Assembly: GCF_004402015.1 (NCBI RefSeq)
Contig: NZ_SOPW01000009.1
Location: 62,001 to 126,000 of the forward strand
Reading direction: 5' to 3'
Length of the DNA: 64,000 nucleotides
From: Filobacillus milosensis
Lineage (GTDB): Bacteria > Bacillota > Bacilli > Bacillales > Alkalibacillaceae
Shown here: positions 48,138 through 59,273 of the stretch, piece by piece
Layout of the letters: every line of letters begins with the position of its first letter
Numbering within the stretch: the first letter of the stretch is position 1
Notes under the pieces: generated by a model
The model's database searches: none
The model's input: the letters and a program-made list of their open reading frames with translations, nothing else
What the model was told of the DNA's origin: nothing
Program-made: the position numbers and the translations under genes

Positions 48138-49639
48138 TATCATCCCACTCTCGAGAACGCTCAACTATAACTGATTTTTGAGCATTAACATCTTTTGGTC
48201 TTGTATTGAGTTTATATATCGGTAAGCGTAAAAAAGTATCTTTTAAATCCTTTACAAATAAAGGGGATACTGGTGCAAAATAAGGTGCCCCTAATGATTC
48301 TAATCTAGATAAGTGTATAAGCAGTACTAAAAAGCCAATAGCAATTCCAACGAATCCAAAGGTTCCAGCCAATAATATAAGAGGAAAAGTTAAAATTCTG
48401 AGTGTATTACTCATTTCATTAGAAGGAACCACAAACGAAGCAATAGCTGTTAAAGCAATAATGACGACCATTAAGTTAGAAACTAGACCTGCTTTAACAA
48501 CTGCATCACCAATAACTAAACCACCAACAATACCGATTGTCTGACCAATAGGTGCGTAACCTTATACCGGCTTCTCGTATGAGTTCAATGACAATTACCA
48601 TCATTAAGGCCTCAATAATGGGCGGGTAAGGAATCTCATTAATAGATGCTTTAACAGGAATAATTAAATCATGAGGTATAACTTCAAAGTGAAACCCTAT
48701 AATAGCTATATATACGGACGGTAAGCCAATAGCAATTAAAAAACTTGTTAGACGAACTAATCTTAAAAATGTACCTGAAATCCAACGACTGTTATAATCG
48801 TCTGGTGATTGGTAAAAAGCAAAAAATGACACAGGTGCTATTAAACAAGAAGGACTACCTTCTGAAAAAATAGCAATTCTCCCTTCTAAAATATTAGCAA
48901 TCGTTCGATCTGGCCGTTCAGTTGATAATATTTGAGGGAAAGGAGACATCGGTGTATCCTCAACAAATTCTTCAATATAACCTGGGCTGATAATCATATC
49001 ACTATCAATTGTTTCTATGCGTCTTTCTATTTCTTTTACATTATCATCGGAAGCAATCCCTTTTAAATAGACAACAGCAATCTTGTTATTTGTTTGTGAG
49101 CCTTTAGAGTAATACTTAACAACTAAGTTATAGTTTTCAATTCTCTTTCGAATTAAATTAATATTAGTAGAGATATCTTCAATAAACCCGTCATGAGACC
49201 CTCGTATAACGAGCTCATTCATCGGCTCTTGTACATTACGCAATTTAGTATTTAACACATTAAAAGACAAACCATAATTTTTATTGTTTTGTAGAATGAC
49301 TGCATGGCCTTTAAGTAAAAACTTCCCTATATCATCTATTAGAGTTAGTTGATTTCCATAATCTAAGTTGCTGTAGTTTGAAACTTCTTTATGATAAAGA
49401 GGTTGAAATATGTTTTGTTGAATTTTTTCAGATAATACAAGTGACTCAATATAGACTAAACATGCCTCTCCATTATCTAATACTCTAATTTTTAGATCAT
49501 CCGCATTGTTGAGGAGTTCTTTAACTAATTCAATATTTTTCGTTAAGGAACTGGAGATCTTTATAGATTCTTGTTTTGGTTGTTGTTTTTCATTAAAACT
49601 CTTAAGTATTTTCTTGAAGAGCACACTTCTCACACCCAT
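48127..49639 (-). pseudogene. GerAA-family germination protein, frameshifted
   Basis: Two frames together make one GerAA-type protein of about 504 residues. The N-terminal part (49639 to 48506) has the cytosolic domain and the start of the membrane domain, up to IELIREAGIRL. After codon TTA at 48559-48557 the frame is lost: it continues RTYWSDNR and stops at 48506. The other frame resumes with APIGQTIGIVGGLVIGDA (from 48555) and runs to the stop at 48127. A loss of two bases, or a gain of one, near 48553-48559 explains this. All other conserved segments are intact, so the change is recent or a sequencing error. Confidence 0.85.
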
Positions 49640-49773
49640 ATTAATTTATAATGATTAGTATGAGTGTATTTACCATTTTTTATTAGGGCGACCAATTAAA
49701 ATTATTCTTTTACACATAGGTATAAACATTGGTAAAATAAGATGAATATATGTATGAGTTGTGAGGTTATTAA

Positions 49774-50706
49774 ATGAAGCAAAGTATATTAAAAGATGGA
49801 GTAATGTTTGGTGCAATATACATCGTCATGTTATTTGCATCATACTTCATACCTTTATTAGGCATTGTTCTAACATTTGTATTACCCATCCCATTTGTTA
49901 TCTTTTCTTATAGATATGGGTTGAAAGCATCGCTGATTATGTTTTCATTTACATTGATTATTAGTTCAGTCTTTGTAGCAGCTATATCCGTGCCAATGGC
50001 GTTGTTTATGGGCTTGGGTGGTCTTGCAATCGGTTTAGGATTATATAATCAAAGGAGAGCTTATGAGACACTGGCATTAGGTACAGTAGGTTTTTCAGTT
50101 GGGTTAGCTTTAGTTTATGTGTTAACTCAATTTTTCTTCCAAGTGAATTGGATGGAAGAGTTCAGATTAGCAATTGATGAAACTTTAAGTACCTATTCAA
50201 CAATGGTCAATCAGTTCAGCGAGGTTAGTGAAGAAAACCTTGAAGCTATTAGAGAACAGATGAAAATGATGGTTTATAAATTACCATCATTTATCGTCAT
50301 GTTTGGGTTGTTTTATGCATGGGTGACACAATGGATTAGTCATAAGCTTATAAATAAATTCGAGCAAAGGTCATTTGCTTTTCCAAAATTTAAAGAATTT
50401 AACTTACCATTATCAATCATTTGGTATTATTTTTTAGGCTTAGTTTTAGTATTAATTTTTCCTAGCCCAGACGATTCGTTATTTTTAGTAGCAGAAAATT
50501 TATATACATTATCTGGGTTATTATTATCACTTCAAGGCTTAGCATTTTTGTTCTGGGTAGTACATTTTAAGAAATGGCCAAGAGCGATACCAATTATTGT
50601 GATTATTTTATTAGTCATTCAACCTTTATTGTTACTTTATCCTTTACGAATATTAGGTATAATTGACTTAGGCTTTCAACTAAGAGATCGGTTAATGAAA
50701 AAGTGA
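49774..50706 (+). CDS. yybS: DUF2232 (YybS-type) membrane protein
   Basis: This 310-residue protein with about eight hydrophobic segments matches the DUF2232/YybS family by layout and position directly upstream of gdpP, rplI and dnaB, as in B. subtilis. Its function is not known. The N-terminal half resembles S-component-like folds. The ribosome binding site is GTGAGG. gdpP follows 35 bases later, so they may share a transcript. Confidence 0.8.
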   Translation: MKQSILKDGVMFGAIYIVMLFASYFIPLLGIVLTFVLPIPFVIFSYRYGLKASLIMFSFTLIISSVFVAAISVPMALFMGLGGLAIGLGLYNQRRAYETLALGTVGFSVGLALVYVLTQFFFQVNWMEEFRLAIDETLSTYSTMVNQFSEVSEENLEAIREQMKMMVYKLPSFIVMFGLFYAWVTQWISHKLINKFEQRSFAFPKFKEFNLPLSIIWYYFLGLVLVLIFPSPDDSLFLVAENLYTLSGLLLSLQGLAFLFWVVHFKKWPRAIPIIVIILLVIQPLLLLYPLRILGIIDLGFQLRDRLMKK

Positions 50707-50741
50707 TAGGTAAGAAACGATCCTTTGGGAGATGAAAATGA

Positions 50742-52715
50742 ATGAATGATTTAAAAGAATTAACGGAAAACAAAAGCATTTGGTTACTTTATGGTTTAGC
50801 CGGATTGCTCACAATTATTGTTATTTATTATCAGTGGGTAGTTGGTTCTGTCTTAACAGTAATCTTAGCTATCTTAATATTTCTCACCTATCGAACAGAA
50901 TCGAGAAATAAACAAAAAACAGAGAATTATATTTCTACATTATCTTATCGAGTAAAGAAAGTAGGGGAAGAGGCATTACTAGAAATGCCCTTTGGAATTT
51001 TATTAATTAATGAAGATTATCAAATTGAATGGGCCAATCCATATATGAATCAGTTCATGGATGGTGATACGACACTAATTGGGGAACCATTAAATTTGTT
51101 ATCAGAAGAACTAACTGCAGGAATGAAAGATGAAGAAGATGAGAAATGGATTAGTTTAGGGGAACGAAGATTTCAATCAATTATTAAAACAGAAGAGCGA
51201 TTGATTTATCTGTTTGATCGAACAGACCAAATTCTTTTGGAAAATCGTTATGATAATGAACGCACCATTTTGGGGGTAATTTTTCTAGATAACTATGAAG
51301 AATTAACTCAAGCCATGGATGACACCTCAAAAAGCCATATTAATTCAGAGGTTACTTCAATTTTAAATAATTGGTCTAATGATTATGGCATTTATTTAAA
51401 ACGTACATCTCAAGAGCGATTTTTAGCAGTGATGAATAAAGAGATTTTGACTCAATTAGAAAAAAGTAAATTTGAAATTTTAGATGAAGTAAGGGAATTA
51501 ATTTCTGACCAAAATGTACCACTAACTTTGAGTATCGGTATTGGTCGAGGTTCATCGGATTTACCAGAGCTTGGCGATTTAGCACAATCAAGTTTAGACC
51601 TTGCACTTGGCCGTGGTGGAGACCAAGTCGCTATAAAAGATGAAACCGGTCGTGTTAAGTTTTATGGTGGTAAAACGAACCCGATGGAGAAACGTACCAG
51701 AGTAAGAGCACGAGTCATCTCACATGCTTTACGAGAGTTAGTCCGTGAGAGTGAAAAGGTATTAATTATGGGGCACGTCACACCGGATATGGACTCAATT
51801 GGTTCTTCCATAGGTATATTAAAATTAGCACAACAAAATGGTAAAAAAGGTTATGTCGTATTTGATCCTGACGGAGTTAATACTGGGGTTCAACGTTTAA
51901 TGGATAAAATTGAAGAACATGAAACGTTAAATGATTTGTTTATTACACCAGAAGACTCCATGGATATGGTGACTAAAGATACCTTAATTGTTGTTGTAGA
52001 TACCCATAAACCATCTATGGTGATGGAAGAACGCCTATTAAATAAAACGGAGCACGTGGTTGTCATCGACCACCACCGTAGAGGTGAAGAATTTATAGAA
52101 GAACCTACTTTAGTATATATGGAGCCTTATGCTTCATCGACAGCTGAGCTGGTTACAGAACTTCTTGAATATCAGGATGGTCCATTGAGATTAGATGTAT
52201 TAGAAGCGACATCATTATTAGCAGGTATAACAGTAGATACGAAGTCATTTACATTAAGAACAGGATCACGTACGTTTGATGCAGCTTCTTATCTTCGTTC
52301 AAAAGGTGCTGATACAGTATTAGTTCAAAACCTATTGAAAGAAGATATAGATGTTTATGTCAGACGAAGCGAGTTAGTTAAAAATGCAACCGTGTATAGA
52401 GAAGGCGTCGCAATTTCTAAAGGGTTAGATAATGAAAATTATGGCGCGATTATCATCGCTCAAGCTGCTGACACCTTATTAACAATGAGTAATGTCAAAG
52501 CTTCATTTGTCATTGCCAAACGTAAGGATGGTAAAATAGGCGTTAGTGCTAGATCACTAGGTGATATTAATGTTCAAATTATTATGGAAAAAATGAATGG
52601 TGGCGGTCACTTAACAAATGCTGCCACACAATTAGAAGATACAACTTTAGAACAAGTTGAAGAACAATTACGAGACATCATCGAAGAATATTTTGAAGGA
52701 GGCGACGATTCATGA
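50742..52715 (+). CDS. gdpP: Cyclic-di-AMP phosphodiesterase GdpP
   Basis: This 657-residue membrane-bound enzyme has two N-terminal transmembrane segments (about 13-48), a PAS domain, a degenerate GGDEF domain (about 170-305, ending [14 protein letters not shown]), and a DHH/DHHA1 phosphodiesterase domain. The DHH motifs are [30 protein letters not shown] and GGGHLTNAA. It hydrolyses c-di-AMP to pApA and so tunes potassium, osmotic and cell wall homeostasis. It overlaps rplI by four bases. Confidence 0.95.
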   Translation: MNDLKELTENKSIWLLYGLAGLLTIIVIYYQWVVGSVLTVILAILIFLTYRTESRNKQKTENYISTLSYRVKKVGEEALLEMPFGILLINEDYQIEWANPYMNQFMDGDTTLIGEPLNLLSEELTAGMKDEEDEKWISLGERRFQSIIKTEERLIYLFDRTDQILLENRYDNERTILGVIFLDNYEELTQAMDDTSKSHINSEVTSILNNWSNDYGIYLKRTSQERFLAVMNKEILTQLEKSKFEILDEVRELISDQNVPLTLSIGIGRGSSDLPELGDLAQSSLDLALGRGGDQVAIKDETGRVKFYGGKTNPMEKRTRVRARVISHALRELVRESEKVLIMGHVTPDMDSIGSSIGILKLAQQNGKKGYVVFDPDGVNTGVQRLMDKIEEHETLNDLFITPEDSMDMVTKDTLIVVVDTHKPSMVMEERLLNKTEHVVVIDHHRRGEEFIEEPTLVYMEPYASSTAELVTELLEYQDGPLRLDVLEATSLLAGITVDTKSFTLRTGSRTFDAASYLRSKGADTVLVQNLLKEDIDVYVRRSELVKNATVYREGVAISKGLDNENYGAIIIAQAADTLLTMSNVKASFVIAKRKDGKIGVSARSLGDINVQIIMEKMNGGGHLTNAATQLEDTTLEQVEEQLRDIIEEYFEGGDDS

Positions 52716-53158
52716 AGGTAATTTTTACGAAAGATGTTAAAGGAAAAGGTAAAAAAGGGGAAGTTAAAAACGTCTCTGAAGGGTATGCACGCAACTATTT
52801 ATTAAAAAATAATCTAGCGGTGGAAGCAACTAAAGGTAACCTTAAGCAATTAGAAGGTGAAGAGAAGAAAGCTAAAGAGAAAGAAAATGAAATTTTAAAT
52901 GATGCTAAGATTCTTAAAGATCGTTTAGAAGATTTAACCGTTGAACTTCGGGCAAAGTCTGGTGACGGTGGTCGTTTATTCGGTTCAATTACGAGTAAGC
53001 ATATAGCTGACGAGTTAAAGAAAAAGCATGACATTAAAATTGATAAACGTAAGATCGAGCTAGATGATCCAATAAGAACATTAGGATTTACAAACGTACC
53101 GGTAAAAGTACATCCTAATGTAACAGCCACAGTACGAGTTCATGTACAGGAGAAATAG
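52712..53158 (+). CDS. rplI: 50S ribosomal protein L9
   Basis: At 148 residues it starts [20 protein letters not shown], with the N-terminal ribosome-binding domain, a long charged linker helix (about 42-75) and a C-terminal domain with GGRLFGSIT. Its start overlaps the gdpP stop by four bases, and dnaB follows 27 bases later, as in B. subtilis. Confidence 0.97.
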   Translation: MKVIFTKDVKGKGKKGEVKNVSEGYARNYLLKNNLAVEATKGNLKQLEGEEKKAKEKENEILNDAKILKDRLEDLTVELRAKSGDGGRLFGSITSKHIADELKKKHDIKIDKRKIELDDPIRTLGFTNVPVKVHPNVTATVRVHVQEK

Positions 53159-53185
53159 TGGCTCCGCGTTAAAGGGGGAACTGAT

Positions 53186-54553
53186 GTGTCAGATATAGTA
53201 GCACATGATCGAACACCACCACATAATATAGAAGCTGAACAAGCCGTATTAGGGGCAATCTTTTTACAACCGAATGCGATTGTAACAGCAAGTGAAATAT
53301 TAATGCCTGAAGACTTCTACCGTGTGAGTCATCAGCGCATTTTCGAAGTGATGATTCGTTTAACTGATCAAGGGGAACCAATTGATTTAGTTACTGTGAC
53401 AAATGAGTTAAAAGAGATGGAAGTCTTAGAAGAGGTCGGTGGCGTGTCATATTTAACGGATATAGCTGAATCGGTACCGACTGCAGCGAATATTGAATAT
53501 TACGCTAAAATTGTTGACGAGAAGTCAGTATTACGCCAAATCATTCAAACCGCAACAGGTATTGTCACTAAGTCATTTGAAGAAAATGATGATTTACCGA
53601 CATTAATTGATTATGCTGAAAAGTCTATATTAGATGTTTCTCAACAAAAAGCATCAGGCAAATTTAAAAATATAAAAGATGTATTAATTAATGTGTATGA
53701 TGATATTGAACAATTACACCATCAAAGTGAAGAGGTCACAGGTGTTCCAACTGGTTTTAAGGATTTAGATCACATCACATCAGGTTTTCAGAAGAATGAT
53801 CTCATTATTATTGCTGCTCGACCATCTGTGGGTAAAACAGCCTTTGCTCTTAATATCGCACAAAACGTTGCGATTCACGCTCAAGAGAATTGTGCTATCT
53901 TCAGTTTGGAGATGGGTGCAGAACAGCTGGTTATGCGTATGTTATGTGCAGAAGGAAACATTGACGCTCAACGCCTCAGAACGGGTAGTTTACAAGAAGA
54001 GGATTGGGGTAAGCTTACCATGGCCATGGGTAGTTTATCTGATGCCGGCATTTATATAGATGATACTCCCGGTGTAAAAGTAAGTGAGATCAGATCTAAA
54101 TGTCGTCGCTTAAAACAAGAGTCCGGCCTAGGCATGGTGTTAATTGATTATCTACAATTAATCCAAGGAAGCGGATTAAGTAGAGAAAACAGACAACAAG
54201 AGGTATCTGAAATCTCAAGACAGTTGAAAGCACTCGCCCGTGAGCTTGAAGTACCTGTTATTGCTTTATCTCAGTTATCACGTGGTGTTGAACAACGACA
54301 GGACAAGCGCCCAATCATGTCTGACATTCGTGAATCAGGAAGTATTGAGCAGGATGCGGATATTATAGGTTTCTTATATCGTGATGATTATTACGAAGGT
54401 GATGAATCTGAAAAAGAGAACATCATTGAGATCATTATTGCTAAACAGCGTAACGGTCCAATTGGAACTGTGGAGCTAGCCTTTGTAAAAGAGTATAATA
54501 AGTTCGTTGATTTGGATCGTAAATATAGTGATGCGGACATTCCACCTGCTTAA
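53186..54553 (+). CDS. dnaB: Replicative DNA helicase (DnaB; called DnaC in B. subtilis)
   Basis: This 455-residue hexameric helicase has the N-terminal DnaB domain with PPHNIEAEQAVLGAI and a RecA-like C-terminal domain. Walker A is ARPSVGKTAFAL near residue 213, Walker B MVLIDYLQLI, and DIRESGSIEQDAD is the conserved late motif. It unwinds DNA at the fork. The start is GTG at 53186 behind AAAGGGGG. A terminator follows directly. Confidence 0.97.
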   Translation: MSDIVAHDRTPPHNIEAEQAVLGAIFLQPNAIVTASEILMPEDFYRVSHQRIFEVMIRLTDQGEPIDLVTVTNELKEMEVLEEVGGVSYLTDIAESVPTAANIEYYAKIVDEKSVLRQIIQTATGIVTKSFEENDDLPTLIDYAEKSILDVSQQKASGKFKNIKDVLINVYDDIEQLHHQSEEVTGVPTGFKDLDHITSGFQKNDLIIIAARPSVGKTAFALNIAQNVAIHAQENCAIFSLEMGAEQLVMRMLCAEGNIDAQRLRTGSLQEEDWGKLTMAMGSLSDAGIYIDDTPGVKVSEIRSKCRRLKQESGLGMVLIDYLQLIQGSGLSRENRQQEVSEISRQLKALARELEVPVIALSQLSRGVEQRQDKRPIMSDIRESGSIEQDADIIGFLYRDDYYEGDESEKENIIEIIIAKQRNGPIGTVELAFVKEYNKFVDLDRKYSDADIPPA

Positions 54554-54559
54554 GGTCAC

Positions 54560-54590
54560 TCCTCACAAAGTGTGAGGAGTTTTTAGTGTA
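54560..54590 (+). terminator. Terminator after dnaB
   Basis: ACTCCTCACA pairs perfectly with TGTGAGGAGT around a 3-base loop, followed by TTTTTA. Confidence 0.9.
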
Positions 54591-54604
54591 GAATCATTAT
54601 AAAA

Positions 54605-54643
54605 ATCGTACAAAATAAATAGTTATATAGATAATGTTCGTTT
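54605..54643 (+). promoter_or_regulatory. Candidate PurR box(es) upstream of purA
   Basis: AATGTTCGTTT at 54633-54643 is the inverse form of the PurBox core CGAACATT. A weaker forward half, ATCGTACAAAA, lies 22 bases upstream. PurR controls purA in B. subtilis through two such inverted boxes. Only one box here is convincing. Confidence 0.4.
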
Positions 54644-54721
54644 TTATATTGAATAACATCAGATTTACTGATAAAATTACGATGTAATTAAGTTATTTCT
54701 TAATGTTTAGGAGGTCCTATC

Positions 54722-56008
54722 ATGACAACAGCTGTAATAGTAGGGACACAATGGGGCGATGAAGGTAAAGGTAAAATCACAGACTTTTTAGCTCAACAAG
54801 CTAGTGTAATTGCAAGATATCAAGGTGGAGATAATGCAGGTCATACCATTAAGTTTAAAAATAAAACATATAAGTTACATCTCATCCCGTCTGGCATTTT
54901 TAATGCGGACAAAGTGTGTATATTAGGAAATGGCATGGTCATTAACCCAAATAAGCTATTGGAAGAGATGGATTATGTCAAAGGTAATGGCATGTCTTTA
55001 GCACAACTTAAAATAAGTAATCGTGCGCATGTGATTATGCCTTATCATATAGAATTAGATCATCTTCAAGAAGAATCTAAAGGTAAAGATAAACAAATAG
55101 GTACAACTAAAAAGGGAATCGGACCAGCTTATTCAGATAAAATTAATCGATTGGGTATTCGAATGACTGATTTATTGGACCAAGAGGTTCTTAAAGAAAA
55201 AATTGAACAACAAGTTCAAGATAAAAACATCTGGTTTGAAAAAGTCTATGGAGTTGAGAAGGTTAATGTTGAGAAAGTATATGATCAATATATAGAGTTA
55301 GGACAACAATTAAAACCATACATCACGGACACTTCACAATTATTAGACAAACAAATTGATCAAAATGAACACATTTTATTTGAAGGCGCTCAAGGCGTCA
55401 TGCTGGATATAGACCAAGGTACTTACCCTTATGTGACTTCATCTAATACTTCAGCAGCAGGAGTTGCCTCAGGTAGTGGAATAGGTCCTAATAGAATAGA
55501 GAAAGTTGTAGGGGTTTGTAAAGCATATACAACTCGTGTGGGTGATGGACCTTTCCCGACAGAGCTACATGATGAAATCGGCGAGCAAATAAGAGATGTG
55601 GGTAACGAATACGGAACAACTACTGGAAGAGCAAGACGTGTGGGCTGGTTTGATACTGTAGTTGTTCGCCATTCTAAACGAGTAAGTGGAATGACGGATT
55701 TATCACTCAATTGTTTGGATGTTTTGAGCGGATTAGATCAATTAAAAGTGTGCGTGGGTTACGACTATAACGGTGAACAAATCGACACATATCCAGCCAG
55801 TCAACAGATTCTAAAAGAATGTCAGCCGATATATGAAACTATGCCAGGTTGGACAGAAGATATAAGTCATGTGAGAAGTTTTGAAGAACTTCCTCAAAAT
55901 GCGCAAAATTACGTTAAACGGATTGAAGAATTGGTTGGAGTGACTATTTCTATATTCTCTGTTGGACCAGATCGAGAACAAACCGTTATTCTACAAAATA
56001 TTTACTAG
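54722..56008 (+). CDS. purA: Adenylosuccinate synthetase
   Basis: At 428 residues this enzyme makes adenylosuccinate from IMP, aspartate and GTP, the first step from IMP to AMP. It has the N-terminal [22 protein letters not shown] and [13 protein letters not shown], then [13 protein letters not shown] and [15 protein letters not shown] precedes the start. It is a single-gene unit with a terminator. Confidence 0.98.
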   Translation: MTTAVIVGTQWGDEGKGKITDFLAQQASVIARYQGGDNAGHTIKFKNKTYKLHLIPSGIFNADKVCILGNGMVINPNKLLEEMDYVKGNGMSLAQLKISNRAHVIMPYHIELDHLQEESKGKDKQIGTTKKGIGPAYSDKINRLGIRMTDLLDQEVLKEKIEQQVQDKNIWFEKVYGVEKVNVEKVYDQYIELGQQLKPYITDTSQLLDKQIDQNEHILFEGAQGVMLDIDQGTYPYVTSSNTSAAGVASGSGIGPNRIEKVVGVCKAYTTRVGDGPFPTELHDEIGEQIRDVGNEYGTTTGRARRVGWFDTVVVRHSKRVSGMTDLSLNCLDVLSGLDQLKVCVGYDYNGEQIDTYPASQQILKECQPIYETMPGWTEDISHVRSFEELPQNAQNYVKRIEELVGVTISIFSVGPDREQTVILQNIY

Positions 56009-56015
56009 TAGATTA

Positions 56016-56051
56016 AATCCCCTATATTACAAGAATTAGGGGATTTTTCTA
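56016..56051 (+). terminator. Terminator after purA
   Basis: AAATCCCCTA pairs with TAGGGGATTT around a 15-base loop and is followed by TTCT. Confidence 0.75.
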
Positions 56052-56162
56052 CCTAAAAAAACAGCCCACCATACAAACTTCGACAAATACAAAAATATTT
56101 TTTAAAATTAGCTTGTCAAAACTTTTAATTATGTGGTAATATTAACGCTGTCCGATAATTTT

Positions 56163-56239
56163 GGTCCGGTAGTTCAGTTGGTTAGAATGCCTGCCTGTCA
56201 CGCAGGAGGTCGCGGGTTCGAGTCCCGTCCGGACCGCCA
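56163..56239 (+). tRNA. tRNA-Asp (anticodon GUC)
   Basis: This 77-base gene including CCA has a full cloverleaf: GGTCCGG acceptor with CCGGACC, anticodon GTC at 56197-56199 in CTGTCAC, and a T arm with GGTTCGAGTCC. Confidence 0.97.
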
Positions 56240-56307
56240 TTTTAAAATACTTACATAATGGCAAGGATAGTAGTGTAGTGATTTTCGATAGGCGAGTGCA
56301 TCACCCA

Positions 56308-56516
56308 GCGACGAGCACTTACAGTTATCATTAGTAGGTGGCAGTCAACAAATATATAATATAAACATGGCTCGGTAGCGAAGCGTAAACATCATTGAAA
56401 TTACTACATCGTAGCTTTGCGAGGAGCGTATGCATCGCCGAAATTACTTGCAACGCGACGAGCACTTACGGTTATCGTTAGTAGGTGGCAGTCAAACAAA
56501 TAAATAATTTTAACAT

Positions 56517-56527
<11 letters not shown>
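56308..56527 (+). repeat. Direct repeat carrying a 5' fragment of tRNA-Phe
   Basis: A segment starting GCGACGAGCACTTAC and ending GGCTCGGTAGC occurs at 56308-56379 and again at 56455-56527, about 147 bases apart, with a few differences. The second copy ends in the real tRNA-Phe gene. The first copy ends after the first 11 bases of tRNA-Phe (56369-56379) and then diverges. The intervening DNA also shares internal similarity. Confidence 0.8.
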
Positions 56528-56592
<65 letters not shown>

Positions 56593-56602
56593 TTTTATTA
56601 AC

Positions 56603-56630
56603 AACACAGAATGCAAATCTGTGTTTTTTG
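56603..56630 (+). terminator. Terminator after tRNA-Phe
   Basis: AACACAGA pairs perfectly with TCTGTGTT around ATGCAAA and runs into TTTTTG. Confidence 0.9.
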
Positions 56631-56647
56631 TTTTATAGGCCAAAGTT

Positions 56648-56664
56648 ATTACATTAATATTACA
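56648..56664 (-). promoter_or_regulatory. WalR box upstream of the M23 endopeptidase
   Basis: Read on the minus strand the site is TGTAAT-ATTAA-TGTAAT, an exact match to the WalR consensus TGT(A/T)A(A/T/C)-N5-TGT(A/T)A(A/T/C). It lies about 230 bases before the endopeptidase start. The remaining AT-rich spacer up to 56895 shows no other feature. Confidence 0.65.
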
Positions 56665-56895
56665 ATTGTATATAAAATTCTGAATGTTCTATTGTATTAA
56701 ATGAACTATTACACTAAATGAAACAATAAACACATTTTATATAGAAAATTTTAGAAATTATTATACAAGTTCATTACAATACCTAAACATGTCTTTATTT
56801 CTTTTTAGGTATTATGATAGATTATATAAGTGTAGCTGATTAAAATTATAGAAAAAAATAAAAAGTATATAAATTGAGTGTTGGAGGCAATGATC

Positions 56896-58428
56896 GTGGT
56901 GAAAATACTGGGGAGAGCTAGAAATAGTTTTCAAAAATTGAAAAACAACTCCATAATAAAGAAAACCCTTCTTACAACTTGTTTAGGTATGGGGGTTGCT
57001 ATTGGTTCAGTTTATGCAGATTCCTTTAATGATAGCTTTGTAGAAGTATACCACGTTTATGTGGATCAAAAACATGTTGGAACTGTAGAAAACAAAGAAG
57101 ATGTTGAAACATTTATTAAAAATAAGGAAAAACAGGCGGAAAGTGAATATGAAAACATAAACCTTGTGCCTGAACAGGATATATCGTATATAAGTGAAGT
57201 TGTTTTCACACCAAAAAATGAAACAGAGTCCGTTCAAAACAAATTAGATAATGCGTTAACGTTCAATGCTTCTGCAGTTAAATTACAGCTTAATAATGAA
57301 GTGATTGGTTATGTTAGTAATTTAGATGATGCTAATAAAGCCATTGGTAATGTAGTAAATAAGTACCTACCTGAAGGGTTAGGAAAAGATATTGAATTTT
57401 TAAAGATGGAAGATAATGAAATTACTAAATCTTCTTTCTTTAAACATTTACCATCAGATGTTCAACAGACTGCAGTAAGTGAAAATGAAAGTGAAAAGGA
57501 AAAAATCACTTTAAATGATGGTTCTGTAGTTTTAGATGCAGGACTAACGGAAAGTATTGATTTCACACAAGTAGGAGTCGACCCTAGAAAGATCTTATCA
57601 GTGACTCAATTGGAGAAGTTGCTTGAGCGAGGCACAAGAGGTAAGAAAGTACATACAATTCAAGAAAGTGAAGTTCTTGGCAAGGTTGCTATGAACTATG
57701 ATTTATCAATAGATGAATTATTAGAACTAAACCCTGAATTAGATGAAAATTCAATCGTGCAAGTTGGTCAAGAAGTGTATGTAGAAGATGAAAAACCTTA
57801 TATAGATGTATCATATACAGTAGAAAAAGAAGTTGAGGAATCCATTGATTTCAAAACGGTAACTAAAAACTCTGACTCTCTTTATAAAGGTCAACGAGAA
57901 GTTGATCAACAAGGGAAAAAAGGTAAGAAAAAAGTAAAATATAAAGTTACTACAAAAAATAATGAAGTAATTAGCAAAGAAAAAGTAAGTGAAGAGGTCA
58001 TTGAAGAACCAAAAGATAAAGTAGTTCTTAAAGGAACAAAAGTTATCCCTTCAAGAGGAACGGGTCAGTTTTCATGGCCAGCGATTGGTGGAACAATCAC
58101 TAGTTACATGGGCTTCCGTTGGGGGCGTCAACATAAAGGAATTGATATTGCAGGTGTAAGTAACCGTACGATTAAAGCTGCAGATAATGGAGTAATCGTT
58201 TCTGCTGGCTGGCATAGCACATTCGGTAGAAGAGTTGTTATTAACCATAACAATGGTTATAAAACACTTTATGCCCACCTTTCAAGTATCAATGTAAGTG
58301 TGGGTCAAACCGTTAAAAAAGGTCAAAAAATAGGCGTTATGGGATCAACAGGTCGTTCAACTGGTGTGCATTTACACTTCGAAGTATTTAAAAACGGAAG
58401 AAATGTAAACCCAATGGATTTTTATTAA
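56896..58428 (+). CDS. M23 murein endopeptidase with LysM and G5 domains
   Basis: This exported protein of about 510 residues has an N-terminal membrane or signal segment (TTCLGMGVAIGSVYADS). A LysM domain (HTIQESEVLGKVAMNYDLS...) lies near the middle, then a G5 domain with VEKEVEESIDFKTV, and a C-terminal M23 domain. Zinc ligands are in RQHKGIDIAG and in VHLHFEV. It would cut peptidoglycan cross-links at the cell surface. I prefer the GTG at 56896, 8 bases after GGAGG, to the ATG at 56890, which is too close to that site. A WalR box precedes it and walRK follows. Confidence 0.9.
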   Translation: MVKILGRARNSFQKLKNNSIIKKTLLTTCLGMGVAIGSVYADSFNDSFVEVYHVYVDQKHVGTVENKEDVETFIKNKEKQAESEYENINLVPEQDISYISEVVFTPKNETESVQNKLDNALTFNASAVKLQLNNEVIGYVSNLDDANKAIGNVVNKYLPEGLGKDIEFLKMEDNEITKSSFFKHLPSDVQQTAVSENESEKEKITLNDGSVVLDAGLTESIDFTQVGVDPRKILSVTQLEKLLERGTRGKKVHTIQESEVLGKVAMNYDLSIDELLELNPELDENSIVQVGQEVYVEDEKPYIDVSYTVEKEVEESIDFKTVTKNSDSLYKGQREVDQQGKKGKKKVKYKVTTKNNEVISKEKVSEEVIEEPKDKVVLKGTKVIPSRGTGQFSWPAIGGTITSYMGFRWGRQHKGIDIAGVSNRTIKAADNGVIVSAGWHSTFGRRVVINHNNGYKTLYAHLSSINVSVGQTVKKGQKIGVMGSTGRSTGVHLHFEVFKNGRNVNPMDFY

Positions 58429-58435
58429 TTCAAAT

Positions 58436-58467
58436 AAACCTCTAGCTTTAATAAAAGCTAGAGGTTT
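58436..58467 (+). terminator. Terminator after the M23 endopeptidase gene
   Basis: AAACCTCTAGCTTT pairs perfectly with AAAGCTAGAGGTTT (14 bp, loop AATA) and is followed by TATTC. Confidence 0.88.
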
Positions 58468-58555
58468 TATTCATATTATAGTCAAAGGATTTTTTGTGCA
58501 AATTGATGTAAAATAGGGAATAGATATAATAACTTTAATAAGGTAGGTGTACCCA

Positions 58556-59257
58556 ATGAGTTATAAAGTTTTAGTTGTAGACGATGAAGAACCAATTGCA
58601 GATATTTTAAAATATAATTTATCAAATGAAGGGTATGAGGTGTTAGTTGCGTATGATGGACAAGCAGCTATCGAACTAACTAAGAAAGAAGAGCCTGATA
58701 TTATTCTTCTCGATATTATGTTGCCGGAGAAAGATGGTATGGAGGTTTGTCGAGAAATTCGAAAAGATTTCCATATGCCAATAATTATGTTAACAGCTAA
58801 AGATTCGGAAATAGATAAAGTGTTAGGTTTAGAATTAGGTGCAGATGATTATGTTACAAAGCCATTCAGTAATCGTGAAGTCATAGCTAGAGTAAAGGCG
58901 AACTTAAGACGTATTAACAGTGAAGACAACAATCGTAATACATCATCAACACCGAATATTAAAATAGGCGCCTTAGAAATTAATAGAGAAAACTATTCAG
59001 TGACTCGTGATGGAGAACCAGTGGACCTAACCCATCGAGAGTTTGAGCTGTTATTATATTTAGCTAAACACATTGAACAAGTAATGACTCGTGAGCACTT
59101 ATTAGAAACAGTGTGGGGTTATGATTACTACGGCGATGTGCGAACGGTAGATGTTACTGTTCGTCGTCTACGTGAGAAAATAGAGGAGAACCCAAGTAAT
59201 CCTAATTGGATTGTCACACGGAGAGGTGTAGGGTATTACATGAGAAACCCTGAATAA
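58556..59257 (+). CDS. walR: Two-component response regulator WalR
   Basis: This 233-residue OmpR/PhoB-family regulator has a receiver domain with phospho-acceptor Asp53 (LLDIML) and acidic Asp9-Asp10, and a C-terminal winged helix ending [11 protein letters not shown]. WalR is the essential regulator of cell-wall hydrolase genes. ATG 58556 gives the conserved N-terminus [17 protein letters not shown]; a GTG at 58547 would add three residues. It heads walRKHIJ. Confidence 0.97.
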   Translation: MSYKVLVVDDEEPIADILKYNLSNEGYEVLVAYDGQAAIELTKKEEPDIILLDIMLPEKDGMEVCREIRKDFHMPIIMLTAKDSEIDKVLGLELGADDYVTKPFSNREVIARVKANLRRINSEDNNRNTSSTPNIKIGALEINRENYSVTRDGEPVDLTHREFELLLYLAKHIEQVMTREHLLETVWGYDYYGDVRTVDVTVRRLREKIEENPSNPNWIVTRRGVGYYMRNPE

Positions 59258-59273
59258 TAGGAGTAGATAAAGT

